From NCBI RefSeq assembly GCF_010994375.1, contig NZ_WHMA01000006.1, positions 101,311 to 165,310 on the forward strand: DNA of 64,000 nucleotides, in the 5' to 3' direction. This DNA is from Halomonas sp. NO4. GTDB taxonomy: Bacteria > Pseudomonadota > Gammaproteobacteria > Pseudomonadales > Halomonadaceae. The position numbers were made by a program, and so were the translations under genes. Each line of letters begins with the position of its first letter. Position 1 is the stretch's first letter. Shown piece after piece: positions 34,545 to 43,413 of the stretch. Below the pieces are notes generated by a model. The model was not told the DNA's origin. It was given only the letters and a program-made list of their open reading frames with translations, and searched no databases.

Positions 34545-35944
34545 GGCAGGGCCTCCAGTCGCTCGAGCACCTCGCGGCGCAGCTGTGTGCCGCGTGCGCT
34601 GCCGACCAACCCTGCCAGGGCGGCCTGCAGGCGGGCGACGACGTGTTCCGGCACCGACGGGTGGCAGGCCAGGTAGAGGGGCTCCCGGCCGAAGCGGAAG
34701 AGGCGCTTGAGTTCAACGCCCGCCTCGGCGGCGAGCTGACGGGCGGTCTGCTCGCCGGTGACCCAGGCGTCGATCACGCCGGCCTCCAGTCGCCCGATGT
34801 TGTCGCGCTCGGCGGGGGCCAGCAGCACGGGAATGCCCCGGGCCTCGACGTACTGACCGATGGCATCCTCGCGGAAGCTGCCGATTCGTGCGGTGGCCAG
34901 GTCGTCGAGGCGCGCGGCCGCGAGCGGGCTTTCCGCCAGGGCGAAGGCGGCCCAGTCGTTGGTGGCCAGGGGGCCGATCCAGGTGAAGTGGGGCTCGCGG
35001 CGCGGCGTGCGGGTGGTGGCATAGACGCAGTGGTTATCGCGCAGGCGCGCCTCGGTGTAGGCGCGCGCCCAAGGCAGCAGGCGGAAGTCGGCGGCCAGGC
35101 CGGTTTCATCGAGGGCGGTTTCCAGCAGCCGGGTGGCGATGCCGTCGATCTCGCCAGCCGCGTTGAGGAAGTTGAACGGGGGGTACTCCTCGGTGTTGAA
35201 GATCAGGGTGTCGCCGGCCGTGGCGGCAAGCTCCCCCTCGGCGCGCAGGCGGTCCAGGGCGGCCTGCATGGTCGCCACCAACGCCGGGTCGGTGTCGCGG
35301 TGCAGGGCGAAGTAGAGGTCGGATTCGCTGATCGGCAGCACCGCTTCGAAGTCGGTCAGCGGCAGCCCCTTCTCTTGCATCAGCCAGAAGGCGACGTCCT
35401 GGCCGTAGGCCCAGAGGTCGACGCGACCCCGCTCGAGCATGTGCAGAGCGCTGTGGTTGGACATCGCCACCTGGATGCGCGAGTCCGGCACGCCGGCTTC
35501 CTGCAGGCGCTGGGCGCCGATGTCCTCGCGAATCACCGCCACCCGGTAGTCGCTGTCGATCAGGGCGTCGAGATCGTCGAGGGCAATGCCGCTGTCGCGC
35601 CGGGCGATCAGCGAGACCCGGTCGGTGGCGATGGGCCCGACCCACTGGAAGAGCGGCTCGCGCTGGGCGGTTCGAGTGGTCGAGAAGAGCACGGTGTCGG
35701 GCTCGCTGAGTGCCGTATCGTAGCCGCGCGCCCAAGGGTAGAAGTGAATGGCGTCCCGCGTCAGCGGCGTCCCGGTGAGGGTGAAGAGGCGCTCGAGCAG
35801 CTCCACCGCGGTGCCGGCCGGGCGCCCGTCGCGCTGGTAGTTGTAGGGCGGATATTCCTCGGTGATGAAGGTCAGGCCCGAGAGATTGGCGGTCGCCGAC
35901 AGGGGCAGCAGCAGGCAGGCCGCCACCAGTAACCCTTTGCGCAT
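34541..35944 (-). CDS. Periplasmic protein with two tandem SBP (amino-acid-binding-like) domains
   Basis: A signal peptide (MRKGLLVAACLLLPLSATAN) precedes two copies of an extracellular solute-binding domain family 3. Copy one is about residues 24-237 and copy two about 247-455. Matching segments are TEEYPPYNY (28) and TEEYPPFNF (251), FYPWARGY (68) and LLPWARAY (289), STTRTAQREP (88) and ATTRTPRREP (309). No transporter genes are nearby. It is coupled by a four-base overlap to the membrane diguanylate cyclase, so it probably senses a ligand for that enzyme. Confidence 0.85.
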   Translation of the reverse strand: MRKGLLVAACLLLPLSATANLSGLTFITEEYPPYNYQRDGRPAGTAVELLERLFTLTGTPLTRDAIHFYPWARGYDTALSEPDTVLFSTTRTAQREPLFQWVGPIATDRVSLIARRDSGIALDDLDALIDSDYRVAVIREDIGAQRLQEAGVPDSRIQVAMSNHSALHMLERGRVDLWAYGQDVAFWLMQEKGLPLTDFEAVLPISESDLYFALHRDTDPALVATMQAALDRLRAEGELAATAGDTLIFNTEEYPPFNFLNAAGEIDGIATRLLETALDETGLAADFRLLPWARAYTEARLRDNHCVYATTRTPRREPHFTWIGPLATNDWAAFALAESPLAAARLDDLATARIGSFREDAIGQYVEARGIPVLLAPAERDNIGRLEAGVIDAWVTGEQTARQLAAEAGVELKRLFRFGREPLYLACHPSVPEHVVARLQAALAGLVGSARGTQLRREVLERLEALP

Positions 35945-36184
35945 GAGTTCCCTCGTCTTGTCTTCTTGTTATTTCTTGTTGTGGCCGGGCCGTCCAGGGC
36001 GAATCACCGGCGGGCGCGTCGAGTCCTGGTGACCGGGATCGGCGCTGCCCCGAATGCAACCTAGCCGAATGCATGAGGAAAGTCATCTTCGAGCACTAAC
36101 GCTGTCATCGCGATGGCGTCGACGATGGTGGCTCGGGCGCCCCAGGTGCTAGGCTTCCGAGGTCACGACCACAGGGACGTTGCC

Positions 36185-37573
36185 ATGAGCCTGACCCACG
36201 CCGCTGCCCCGCCGAGATCGCGTGCCTCGCGGCGTGAGATTCTCGGCTGGGCGATGTTCGACTTCGCCAACCAGGCCTATACCCTCTTGATCATCACCGT
36301 GGTGTTCGGCGAGCTCTTCACCACGGTGATCGTCGGCGACCGCGGTGACAACTATCGGTTGGCCAACTTTCTGTGGAGCCTGGCGCTGGCGCTGAGCTAC
36401 CTGCTGGTGGTGATCACCGGCCCCCTGTGCGGCGCGGTGATGGACTACCGGGCGGAGAAGAAGCGGTTCCTCTTCGCGAGCTACCTGGCCACCGTGGCCA
36501 CCACCGCCATGCTCTATTTCGTGGCGCCGGGCTATGTGGTGCTGGGGCTCGTGCTGATCATCGTTTCCAACTACGCCTACTCCATGGGCGAGTCGTTCAT
36601 CGCCGCCTTCCTGCCCGACCTCGGCCCGCCGGAGGACCTGGGCAAGATCTCCGGCTTCGGCTGGTCGCTGGGCTACGTGGGCGGGCTCTTCGCCGCGGGC
36701 TTCACCCTGCTCGTCCTGGGCGAGGCCACTGCCGAGAACTTCGCACGCATTCGCTGGGTCGGGCCCTTTGCCGCTGCCTTTTTCCTGGTCACGGCGATTC
36801 CCACCTTCCTGTGGGTGAAGGAACGCGGCGTCCCCCAGCCGACGGGCAAGTCCTATCGCGAGATCGCCTGGGAGCGGGTGGCAACCACCCTGCACGAGCT
36901 GAAGCGCTTCCGCGACCTGGCCGTCTTCCTGGTTTCGCTGCTCTTCTCCATGGCGGGCATCTACATCATCATCGCCTTCGCCTTCATCTACGGGGCCCAG
37001 GTGATCGGCTGGGACGAGTCGATTCGCAACGTCATGTTCATCATCGTGCAGGTCACCGCCGCCGCCGGCGCCCTGGGGTTCGGTTTCCTCCAGGACCGCA
37101 TCGGCACCAAGGTCACCTACCTGCTCACCCTGACGCTGTGGGTGGCGGCCATCCTGGCCATCTGGGCTACGCCGCAGCTGACCGCCCTCCTCAATGCGCA
37201 GCTGGGAATCGGCTGGGAGGCGCAACACCTCTTCCTGGTGGTGGGCTGCCTGGCGGGTCTCAGCCTGGGTTCCAGCCAGTCGGCCAGTCGCGCCCTGGTG
37301 GGGCTCTTCTCGCCGCCCCGCAAGGCCGCGGAATTCTTCGGCTTCTGGGGCCTGGCCAACAAGCTCGCCGGCGTGGGCGGCATCATCGGTCTGGGACTGC
37401 TGCAGTCCCTGGTGGGGCTGCAGGCCTCGATCCTGCTCTGCGCGGCGCTCTTCCTCGTCGCTATTCTGATTTGCCTGTTCGTCGATCAGGCACGCGGTCA
37501 GCAGGCGGCGCGTGACTGGGAGGCGCGCAACAGCGCTCCGGCAACGGGGGCCGGACAATCTGGTCCATACTGA
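36185..37573 (+). CDS. MFS transporter, UMF1-like
   Basis: The 462-residue protein has about twelve transmembrane segments. The N-terminal EILGWAMFDFANQAYTLLII and the segment YSMGESFIAAFLPDLGPPED with later RALVGLFSPPRKAAEFFGFW are hallmarks of the UMF1 (unknown major facilitator 1, Atg22-like) family. The substrate is not known. I start at ATG 36185; the frame is open back to 36113. The 240 bases before it (35945-36184), between this gene and the divergent binding-protein gene, show no further gene. Confidence 0.87.
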   Translation: MSLTHAAAPPRSRASRREILGWAMFDFANQAYTLLIITVVFGELFTTVIVGDRGDNYRLANFLWSLALALSYLLVVITGPLCGAVMDYRAEKKRFLFASYLATVATTAMLYFVAPGYVVLGLVLIIVSNYAYSMGESFIAAFLPDLGPPEDLGKISGFGWSLGYVGGLFAAGFTLLVLGEATAENFARIRWVGPFAAAFFLVTAIPTFLWVKERGVPQPTGKSYREIAWERVATTLHELKRFRDLAVFLVSLLFSMAGIYIIIAFAFIYGAQVIGWDESIRNVMFIIVQVTAAAGALGFGFLQDRIGTKVTYLLTLTLWVAAILAIWATPQLTALLNAQLGIGWEAQHLFLVVGCLAGLSLGSSQSASRALVGLFSPPRKAAEFFGFWGLANKLAGVGGIIGLGLLQSLVGLQASILLCAALFLVAILICLFVDQARGQQAARDWEARNSAPATGAGQSGPY

Positions 37574-37609
37574 CAGAGCGTGAGAGGCGGCTGTCGCCGG
37601 GAGGCTCCC

Positions 37610-38134
37610 ATGGGGGATGACAAGACCGTGCACCGTACCGGGCTGGGCATGATGCTGCTCTTCTGGCTGCTGTTTATCGCGGTCGGTACTTGGTGGTTCC
37701 ACGACTTTCTGGAATCGCAGCGCAACCCCAATGCCCATCTCGTCGATGCGGTGGAAGGCGGCGACGGGCCAATCACCCTGGAGCGCAGCCGCTCCGGCCA
37801 CTTCATGGCCACCGGGCGCATCAATGGCGAACCGGTGGAGTTTCTGCTCGACACCGGCGCCACCTACGTGGCGGTGCCCGCCAGCATGGCCGATCGGCTG
37901 GGGCTGGAGGCGCAGGGCTCGGCCTGGTTCAACACCGCCAACGGCCGGGTGCGCGGCGAACTCACCACCCTCGACGAGGTGAGCCTGGGCGGCTTCTCCG
38001 CCAGCGACGTACGCGGCTCCATCAGTCCCGGCATGGAAGGGGAGGTGGCGCTGATGGGCATGAGCTTCCTCAACCGCTTCGACATCCAGATTCGCGACTC
38101 GCGCATGGTGCTGCAGCCGGCCGAGAATCGTTGA
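37610..38134 (+). CDS. Membrane-anchored retropepsin-like aspartic protease (TIGR02281 type)
   Basis: The 174-residue protein has one N-terminal transmembrane helix (GMMLLFWLLFIAVGTWWF) and a periplasmic retropepsin fold with the catalytic FLLDTGATYVAVP motif and the later MGMSFLNRFDIQI strand. Such proteins are thought to act as single-domain dimeric proteases. The start has GGGAGG upstream, 36 bases after the MFS gene. Proteolytic activity is inferred from the DTG motif only. Confidence 0.82.
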   Translation: MGDDKTVHRTGLGMMLLFWLLFIAVGTWWFHDFLESQRNPNAHLVDAVEGGDGPITLERSRSGHFMATGRINGEPVEFLLDTGATYVAVPASMADRLGLEAQGSAWFNTANGRVRGELTTLDEVSLGGFSASDVRGSISPGMEGEVALMGMSFLNRFDIQIRDSRMVLQPAENR

Positions 38135-38228
38135 GCCATGCTCTGCGCCCTTGGTCGTCTTGCCGCCAGGGCGGGATAGCGGCAGGTTGCCTGATTACGG
38201 CTAGGTCCCATTTCGGCTCGGAGGCGCC

Positions 38229-39266
38229 ATGACCCTGCATGAACGACTCGGTATCGCCCTGCCCATCTTCCAGGCGCCCATGGCCGGCGCCCAGGGGGCG
38301 GACCTGGCCATCGCCGTGAGCCGCGCCGGCGGCCTGGGCGCGCTGCCCTGCGCCATGCTCGGCCCCGAGACCATGGCCGAGGCGCTCACCCGTATTCGCG
38401 AGGAGGCGCCGGGCCCCATCAACGTCAATGTCTTCTGCCACACCCCGCCCGAGCCGGCTGACGATCACCAGGCGCGCTGGCTCGACGCTCTGGCGCCCTA
38501 TTACGCCGAATGGGGTCTCGACACGGCCGAGGTGACGGCGGGCCCCGGCCGACGCCCCTTCGATAGCGCGACGTGCGACATCCTGGAGGCCTTTCGCCCC
38601 GAGGTGGTGAGCTGCCACTTCGGCCTGCCGGCCCCGGCGCTGCTCGACCGGATCAAGGCCTGGGGAGCCATGGTCGTCTCCTCGGCCACCACGGTGGAGG
38701 AGGCGCGCTGGCTCGAGGCCCACGGCGCCGATGCGGTGATCGCCCAAGGGCTGGAGGCGGGCGGCCACCGCGGCTTGTTCCTCTCCCACGACCTCTCCAC
38801 CCAGTTGGGCACCTTCGCCCTGCTACCCCAGGTGCGCGAAGCGGTCGGCGTGCCGGTGATTGCCGCCGGCGGCATCGCGGATGCCCGCGGGGTGGCGGCG
38901 GCCCGGGCGCTCGGCGCCGACGCCGTGCAGGTGGGTACCGGCTTCCTGTGCTGCCCGGAGGCCACCACCTCGGCGCTGCACCGGCGTGCCCTGATGAGCG
39001 AGGCGGCCCGCCATACCGCCCTGACCAACCTCTACAGCGGTCGCCCGGCCCGCGGCATCGTGACCCGCCTGATGCGCGAGCTCGGCCCGATGAACCCCGC
39101 CACCCCGGCCTTTCCCCTGGCCACCGCCGCCATCGCCCCCTTGCGTGCCGCCGCCGAGGCGCGTGGCAGCAGCGACTTCTCGCCGCTGTGGGCCGGGCAG
39201 AACGCCAGCGCCTGCCGCGAGGTGCCCGCCGCCGAGGTGGTGCGCGAACTGGCCCGGGGGTGGTGA
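38229..39266 (+). CDS. Nitronate monooxygenase / NPD-like flavoprotein
   Basis: The 345-residue TIM-barrel protein binds FMN: LPIFQAPMAGAQGADLA at the start, SCHFGLPAP in the middle, and the AQGLEAGGHRG, VIAAGGIADARG and AVQVGTGFL segments that hold the flavin phosphate. The family includes nitronate monooxygenase and enoyl-ACP reductase FabK-like enzymes; the AGGHRG histidine fits the monooxygenase. Physiological substrate unknown. CGGAGG precedes the ATG. Confidence 0.85.
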   Translation: MTLHERLGIALPIFQAPMAGAQGADLAIAVSRAGGLGALPCAMLGPETMAEALTRIREEAPGPINVNVFCHTPPEPADDHQARWLDALAPYYAEWGLDTAEVTAGPGRRPFDSATCDILEAFRPEVVSCHFGLPAPALLDRIKAWGAMVVSSATTVEEARWLEAHGADAVIAQGLEAGGHRGLFLSHDLSTQLGTFALLPQVREAVGVPVIAAGGIADARGVAAARALGADAVQVGTGFLCCPEATTSALHRRALMSEAARHTALTNLYSGRPARGIVTRLMRELGPMNPATPAFPLATAAIAPLRAAAEARGSSDFSPLWAGQNASACREVPAAEVVRELARGW

Positions 39267-39322
39267 GACTGCGAGGGTGGCGGGTCATGCCCTCGTCGCC
39301 CCCCGCCTGATATCATGGATGC

Positions 39323-41047
39323 ATGACCAGTGCCCTTGCTACCTCGGCGGTCACCGCGCCGCTGGACGATCCGCGCTACTACCTGACGAACTTTCGCTGC
39401 GTGCTCGACTGGGTGGCCGAGCGCCATGCCGATCTGCTCGCCGCCCCGGAGCGCGCCTTTCTTGCCGGCTTCGCCGCGTTACCCGAGGCGTCCCAGGCGC
39501 TGCTCGTGCGCCTGGTGATGCGCAAGGGAGAGCACTTTCGCACCGCGAAGCTGGCCTACGCCGAGATCGGCGCGACCCAGGCAGCCCTGGCGCCGCTGGT
39601 CGAGGCCGGTTTCGTCGAGGCCGATCCTGCGCTGGATATCGCCACGCTCTTCTCGCAGCTGCGCCTGGCTGAGTTGCGCGAGGCACTGGCCGGCGAGATC
39701 GTCGCCGCGGGGCTGCCTCGCGCCACGCCCAAGGCGGCGCTGTACGAGGCGCTGGCACCGGTGCTCGTCACGCCGCGGCGGCTGGTCGAGTGGTGGCCTG
39801 CGGCGCCGGATCGGGTCGTGCGACTCACCGTGATGGCGACCTGCGACCGGCTGCGCCTGATGTTCTTCGGCAACCTGCGCCAGGACTGGGCGGAGTTCGT
39901 GCTTGCCGAGCTGGGTGTGCAGTGCTTCGAGTCGGTGCCCTTCACCGCTGATTCCCGTGCTTTCCAGCGCCGCGAGGAGGTGGACGCCTACCTGGCTCTG
40001 CACCGCCTGCGCGAACGGCTCGACGCCGGGGAGTCTGCCGCCGCGCTGCAGGCGGAACTGCCCGCGGTGCCGGCGGGCAACGCCTGGCTGGCGGCGCGTC
40101 GCGACCGCCTGTTGCTGGCGCTGGGGCGCCAGGCTGAGCGCGACGGCGCTGTCGAGCTCGCGCTGGCGTGCTATGCCGCCGCGGGGTGGGGCGAGGGTGC
40201 CAGCGGCGAGGCACGCATCCGCCGCCTGCGCCTGCTGGAGCGTCAAGGGCGCCATGCTGAAGCCTTTGCCCTGGCGCAGCCGCTGGTGGCAGCGAGCCAC
40301 GAGCGGGCCGGCGCGGAGGCGGAAGCCCAGGCCCTGGGCCGGCTGCTGCCGCGGCTGGCACGTCGGCTCGGGGAGCGCGTGGTGCCACGCCCCGCAGCGC
40401 CGCCTCCCGAGCGCTTCATACTGGCACTCGACCCTGGAGCGGCCTCGCTGGGCGTGGAGCGTGTCGCAGCCGTCCAGCTGCACCGCGACAGCGCCCCGGT
40501 GTACTACGTGGAGAACGCGCTCATCACCGGGCTGTTCGGCCTGATGTGCTGGGAGGCGTTGTACGCCCCGCTGCCCGGGGCCTTCTTCCACCCTTTCCAC
40601 GCCGGGCCGGCGGACCTCTACCGCGAGGATTTCGTGGCCCGGCGCCGCGAGCGCTTCGACGCCTGCCTGGCGTGCCTCGATGACGGCCGCCACGCCGCGA
40701 CGATCCGCGCCGCCTGGCGGGCCAAGCATGGCCTCGCCTCGCCCTTCGTGCACTGGGAAGTGCTCGACGCCGCGCTCATCGACCTTGCCCTGGCGTGCCT
40801 GCCCGGCGCCCACCTACGGGCCTGCTTCGAGCGCCTGCTCGGTGATCTCAAGGCCAACCGCGCCGGCCTGCCCGATCTGATCCAATTCTATCCCGAGGCG
40901 GCGCCGGGCGAGCCGCGCTACCGGCTGATCGAGGTGAAGGGCCCCGGCGATCGCCTCCAGGACAACCAGCGGCGCTGGCTGGCGTTCTTTTACCAGCAGG
41001 GCATGCCCGCCGAGGTGTGCCATGTCACCTGGCGGGCGGCACCATGA
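39323..41047 (+). CDS. VRR-NUC domain nuclease (bacterial FAN1-like)
   Basis: The 574-residue protein ends in a VRR-NUC (PD-(D/E)XK) domain: Asp518 in LPDLIQF, Glu537 and Lys539 in LIEVKGPGD, Gln546 in LQDNQRRW. The N-terminal part has the SAP-like and TPR-like region of FAN1 proteins (YYLTNFRCVLDWV start). Bacterial FAN1 cuts branched and flap DNA and may resolve interstrand crosslinks. The ribosome site is weak and the exact start is uncertain. Its stop overlaps the start of the helicase gene by four bases, so the two are made together. Confidence 0.88.
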   Translation: MTSALATSAVTAPLDDPRYYLTNFRCVLDWVAERHADLLAAPERAFLAGFAALPEASQALLVRLVMRKGEHFRTAKLAYAEIGATQAALAPLVEAGFVEADPALDIATLFSQLRLAELREALAGEIVAAGLPRATPKAALYEALAPVLVTPRRLVEWWPAAPDRVVRLTVMATCDRLRLMFFGNLRQDWAEFVLAELGVQCFESVPFTADSRAFQRREEVDAYLALHRLRERLDAGESAAALQAELPAVPAGNAWLAARRDRLLLALGRQAERDGAVELALACYAAAGWGEGASGEARIRRLRLLERQGRHAEAFALAQPLVAASHERAGAEAEAQALGRLLPRLARRLGERVVPRPAAPPPERFILALDPGAASLGVERVAAVQLHRDSAPVYYVENALITGLFGLMCWEALYAPLPGAFFHPFHAGPADLYREDFVARRRERFDACLACLDDGRHAATIRAAWRAKHGLASPFVHWEVLDAALIDLALACLPGAHLRACFERLLGDLKANRAGLPDLIQFYPEAAPGEPRYRLIEVKGPGDRLQDNQRRWLAFFYQQGMPAEVCHVTWRAAP

Positions 41048-43413
41048 GCGAGGCGCCAAGCTATCGCGTGGCGGTGCGCGCGCTGTGCGCCTTCACCGCC
41101 CGCACGGGCGATCTCGACCACCGCTTCACGCCTGCGCCGAGCGCGCGGGAAGGCATCGCCGGGCATGCTCAGGTTGTCGCGCGGCGGGGGCCGGGTTACG
41201 AAACCGAAGTGCCGCTCGCCGGGCGCTACCGGGGGCTGGCCGTCGGCGGCCGGGCCGACGGCTATGACCCCGCGACCCACCGCCTGGAGGAGATCAAGAC
41301 CCACCGTGGTAGTCTCGAGCGGATGGCGGCCAACCAGCGCACCCTGCACTGGGCGCAGCTCAAGGTCTACGGGGCGCTGCTGTGCGCCGAGCGCGGCCTG
41401 GACACGGTGGAGCTGGCGCTGGTCTATCTGGAGGTGGCCAGCGGACGCGAGACGGTGCTCACCGAGCGGGCCGAGGCCAGCGCGCTGCGGGCGTTCTTCG
41501 CGGACCAGTGCGAGCGCTTCCTGGCCTGGGCCGAGCAGGAGGCGGCCCATCGCGAGCGGCGCGACGCCGCGTTGCGCACGCTCGGCTTTCCGCACGGCGA
41601 CTTCCGCCCCGGTCAGCGCGCCCTGGCCGAGGGCGTCTACAAGGCCGCCGCCACCGGGCGCTGCCTGCTCGCCCAGGCGCCCACCGGCATCGGCAAGACG
41701 CTGGGCACCCTCTTCCCGATGCTCGCCGCCACACCGCGTCACGGCCTCGACCGGCTTGCCTTTCTTACCATGAAGACGCCGGGGAGGCGTCTCGCGCTGG
41801 ATGCCCTGGCCTGCCTGGGTGCCGCCCCGGCGCCGGCGGGGCCATCGCCCGAGCGGCTACCGCTGCGCGTGCTGGAACTCGTCGCCCGCGACAAGGCCTG
41901 CGAGCACCCCGACCGGGCCTGCCACGGCGAGGCCTGCCCGCTAGCCGCCGGCTTCTTTGATCGCCTGCCGGCGGCGCGTTCGGCAGCCGTGGAGCGGGGC
42001 TGGCTGGACCGCGACGGCCTGCGTGCGGTGGCGCTGGCGCACGACGTCTGTCCCTACTACCTCGGCCAGGAGCTGGCGCGCTGGTGCGACGTGGCGGTGG
42101 GTGACGTCAACCACTGGTTCGACGCCAGCGCCCTGCTGCATGGCCTGGCACGGGAAAACGGCGACCGGGTCGGCCTGCTGGTGGACGAGGCACACAACCT
42201 GGTAGGACGGGCGCGCGGCATGTACAGCGCCGAACTCGACCAGCGCCGCCTGAACCGCCTGCGGCGCACGGCGCCGGGCGCGCTGAAGGGGCCGCTTTCG
42301 CGCCTGGCGCGGCGCTGGCAGTCGGTGGTGAAGGCGGCGGGACTGAGCGAGGCCGGCGAGCCGGGACGGCCCGCCTACCGCGTGCTGGCGGGGCTCCCCG
42401 ACGGCCTGGCCGGCACCCTGCAGGGCGTGGCCGCGGCCATCACCGACTACCTGGGCGAGCACCCCGGGCGGGCCAGCGCGGAGCTGCAGGAGCTGCTCTT
42501 CGAGGCGCTGGCCTTCACCCGTCTCGCCGAGACGTTCGGCGCGCACTCGCTGTGCGATCTCAGCCGTCATGGGCGCGGTCGCGCCGTGCTCGGCATCCGC
42601 AACCTGGTGCCGGCCGACTTCCTGGCGCCGCGCTTTGCCGCGGCACGCGCTGCCGTGCTCTTCTCCGCGACCCTGAGCCCGCCGGAGTATCATCACGACC
42701 TGCTGGGTCTGCCGGAGGCAAGCGTCTGGCGGGATTTTCCCTCGCCGTTCGCGGCGGAGCAGCTCGAGGTGCGTATCCGCGGCGATATCTCCACCCGGCT
42801 TGCCGACCGGCCCGCCTCCGTGGCGCCCATCGTTAGCGAGCTGGCCGACCAGTTTCGTCGCCGCCCCGGCAACTATCTGGCCTTTTTCAGCAGCTTCGCC
42901 TACCTGGCGGCGGTGCACGAGCGCTTCGTTGCCGAGCATCCGGCCATTCCCGTCTGGGCGCAGACCCGCGGCATGGGCGAGGGCGAGCGGGAGGCCTTTC
43001 TCGGGTGCTTTCGTCCCGGCGGCGAGGGCATCGGCTTCGCCGTGCTGGGTGGCGCTTTCGGTGAGGGCATCGACCTGCCCGGCGAGCGGCTGGTGGGCGC
43101 CTTTATCGCCACCCTGGGGTTGCCACCCGCCGACCCCTTCAACGAGGTGCTCAAGGCCCGCCTGGCCGCGCGCTTCGGCCGCGGCGACGACTACGCCTAC
43201 CGCATCCCCGGGCTGATCAAGGTGGTGCAGGCCGCCGGGCGGGTGATTCGCGGCCCGGCGGACCGCGGCCTGGTGGTGTTGATGGACGACCGCTTCGCTC
43301 GGGCCGAGGTGCGCGAGCGGCTGCCGGGCTGGTGGCCGCCGGCGGAGACGCTTCAGGCACCGCGGCGAGGGGAGGCCTCGACACGGGTGATCACCTCTTC
43401 GTCGGCCTCGTAG
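41044..43413 (+). CDS. Rad3/DinG-type helicase with N-terminal RecB-like nuclease domain
   Basis: The 789-residue protein combines two activities. Residues 1-170 hold a PD-(D/E)XK-like nuclease: His41, Asp72, Glu83-Ile-Lys85 and QLKVYG from Gln105. Residues 180-770 are an XPD/DinG superfamily 2 helicase with Walker A APTGIGKT (212-219), four cysteines for a [4Fe-4S] cluster (286, 293, 298, 336), VDEAH at 380-384, FSATL, and VVQAAGRVIRG as motif VI. It is coupled to the VRR-NUC gene and so probably acts in DNA repair with it. Its last 61 bases overlap the converging Kef-type gene. Confidence 0.9.
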   Translation: MSEAPSYRVAVRALCAFTARTGDLDHRFTPAPSAREGIAGHAQVVARRGPGYETEVPLAGRYRGLAVGGRADGYDPATHRLEEIKTHRGSLERMAANQRTLHWAQLKVYGALLCAERGLDTVELALVYLEVASGRETVLTERAEASALRAFFADQCERFLAWAEQEAAHRERRDAALRTLGFPHGDFRPGQRALAEGVYKAAATGRCLLAQAPTGIGKTLGTLFPMLAATPRHGLDRLAFLTMKTPGRRLALDALACLGAAPAPAGPSPERLPLRVLELVARDKACEHPDRACHGEACPLAAGFFDRLPAARSAAVERGWLDRDGLRAVALAHDVCPYYLGQELARWCDVAVGDVNHWFDASALLHGLARENGDRVGLLVDEAHNLVGRARGMYSAELDQRRLNRLRRTAPGALKGPLSRLARRWQSVVKAAGLSEAGEPGRPAYRVLAGLPDGLAGTLQGVAAAITDYLGEHPGRASAELQELLFEALAFTRLAETFGAHSLCDLSRHGRGRAVLGIRNLVPADFLAPRFAAARAAVLFSATLSPPEYHHDLLGLPEASVWRDFPSPFAAEQLEVRIRGDISTRLADRPASVAPIVSELADQFRRRPGNYLAFFSSFAYLAAVHERFVAEHPAIPVWAQTRGMGEGEREAFLGCFRPGGEGIGFAVLGGAFGEGIDLPGERLVGAFIATLGLPPADPFNEVLKARLAARFGRGDDYAYRIPGLIKVVQAAGRVIRGPADRGLVVLMDDRFARAEVRERLPGWWPPAETLQAPRRGEASTRVITSSSAS

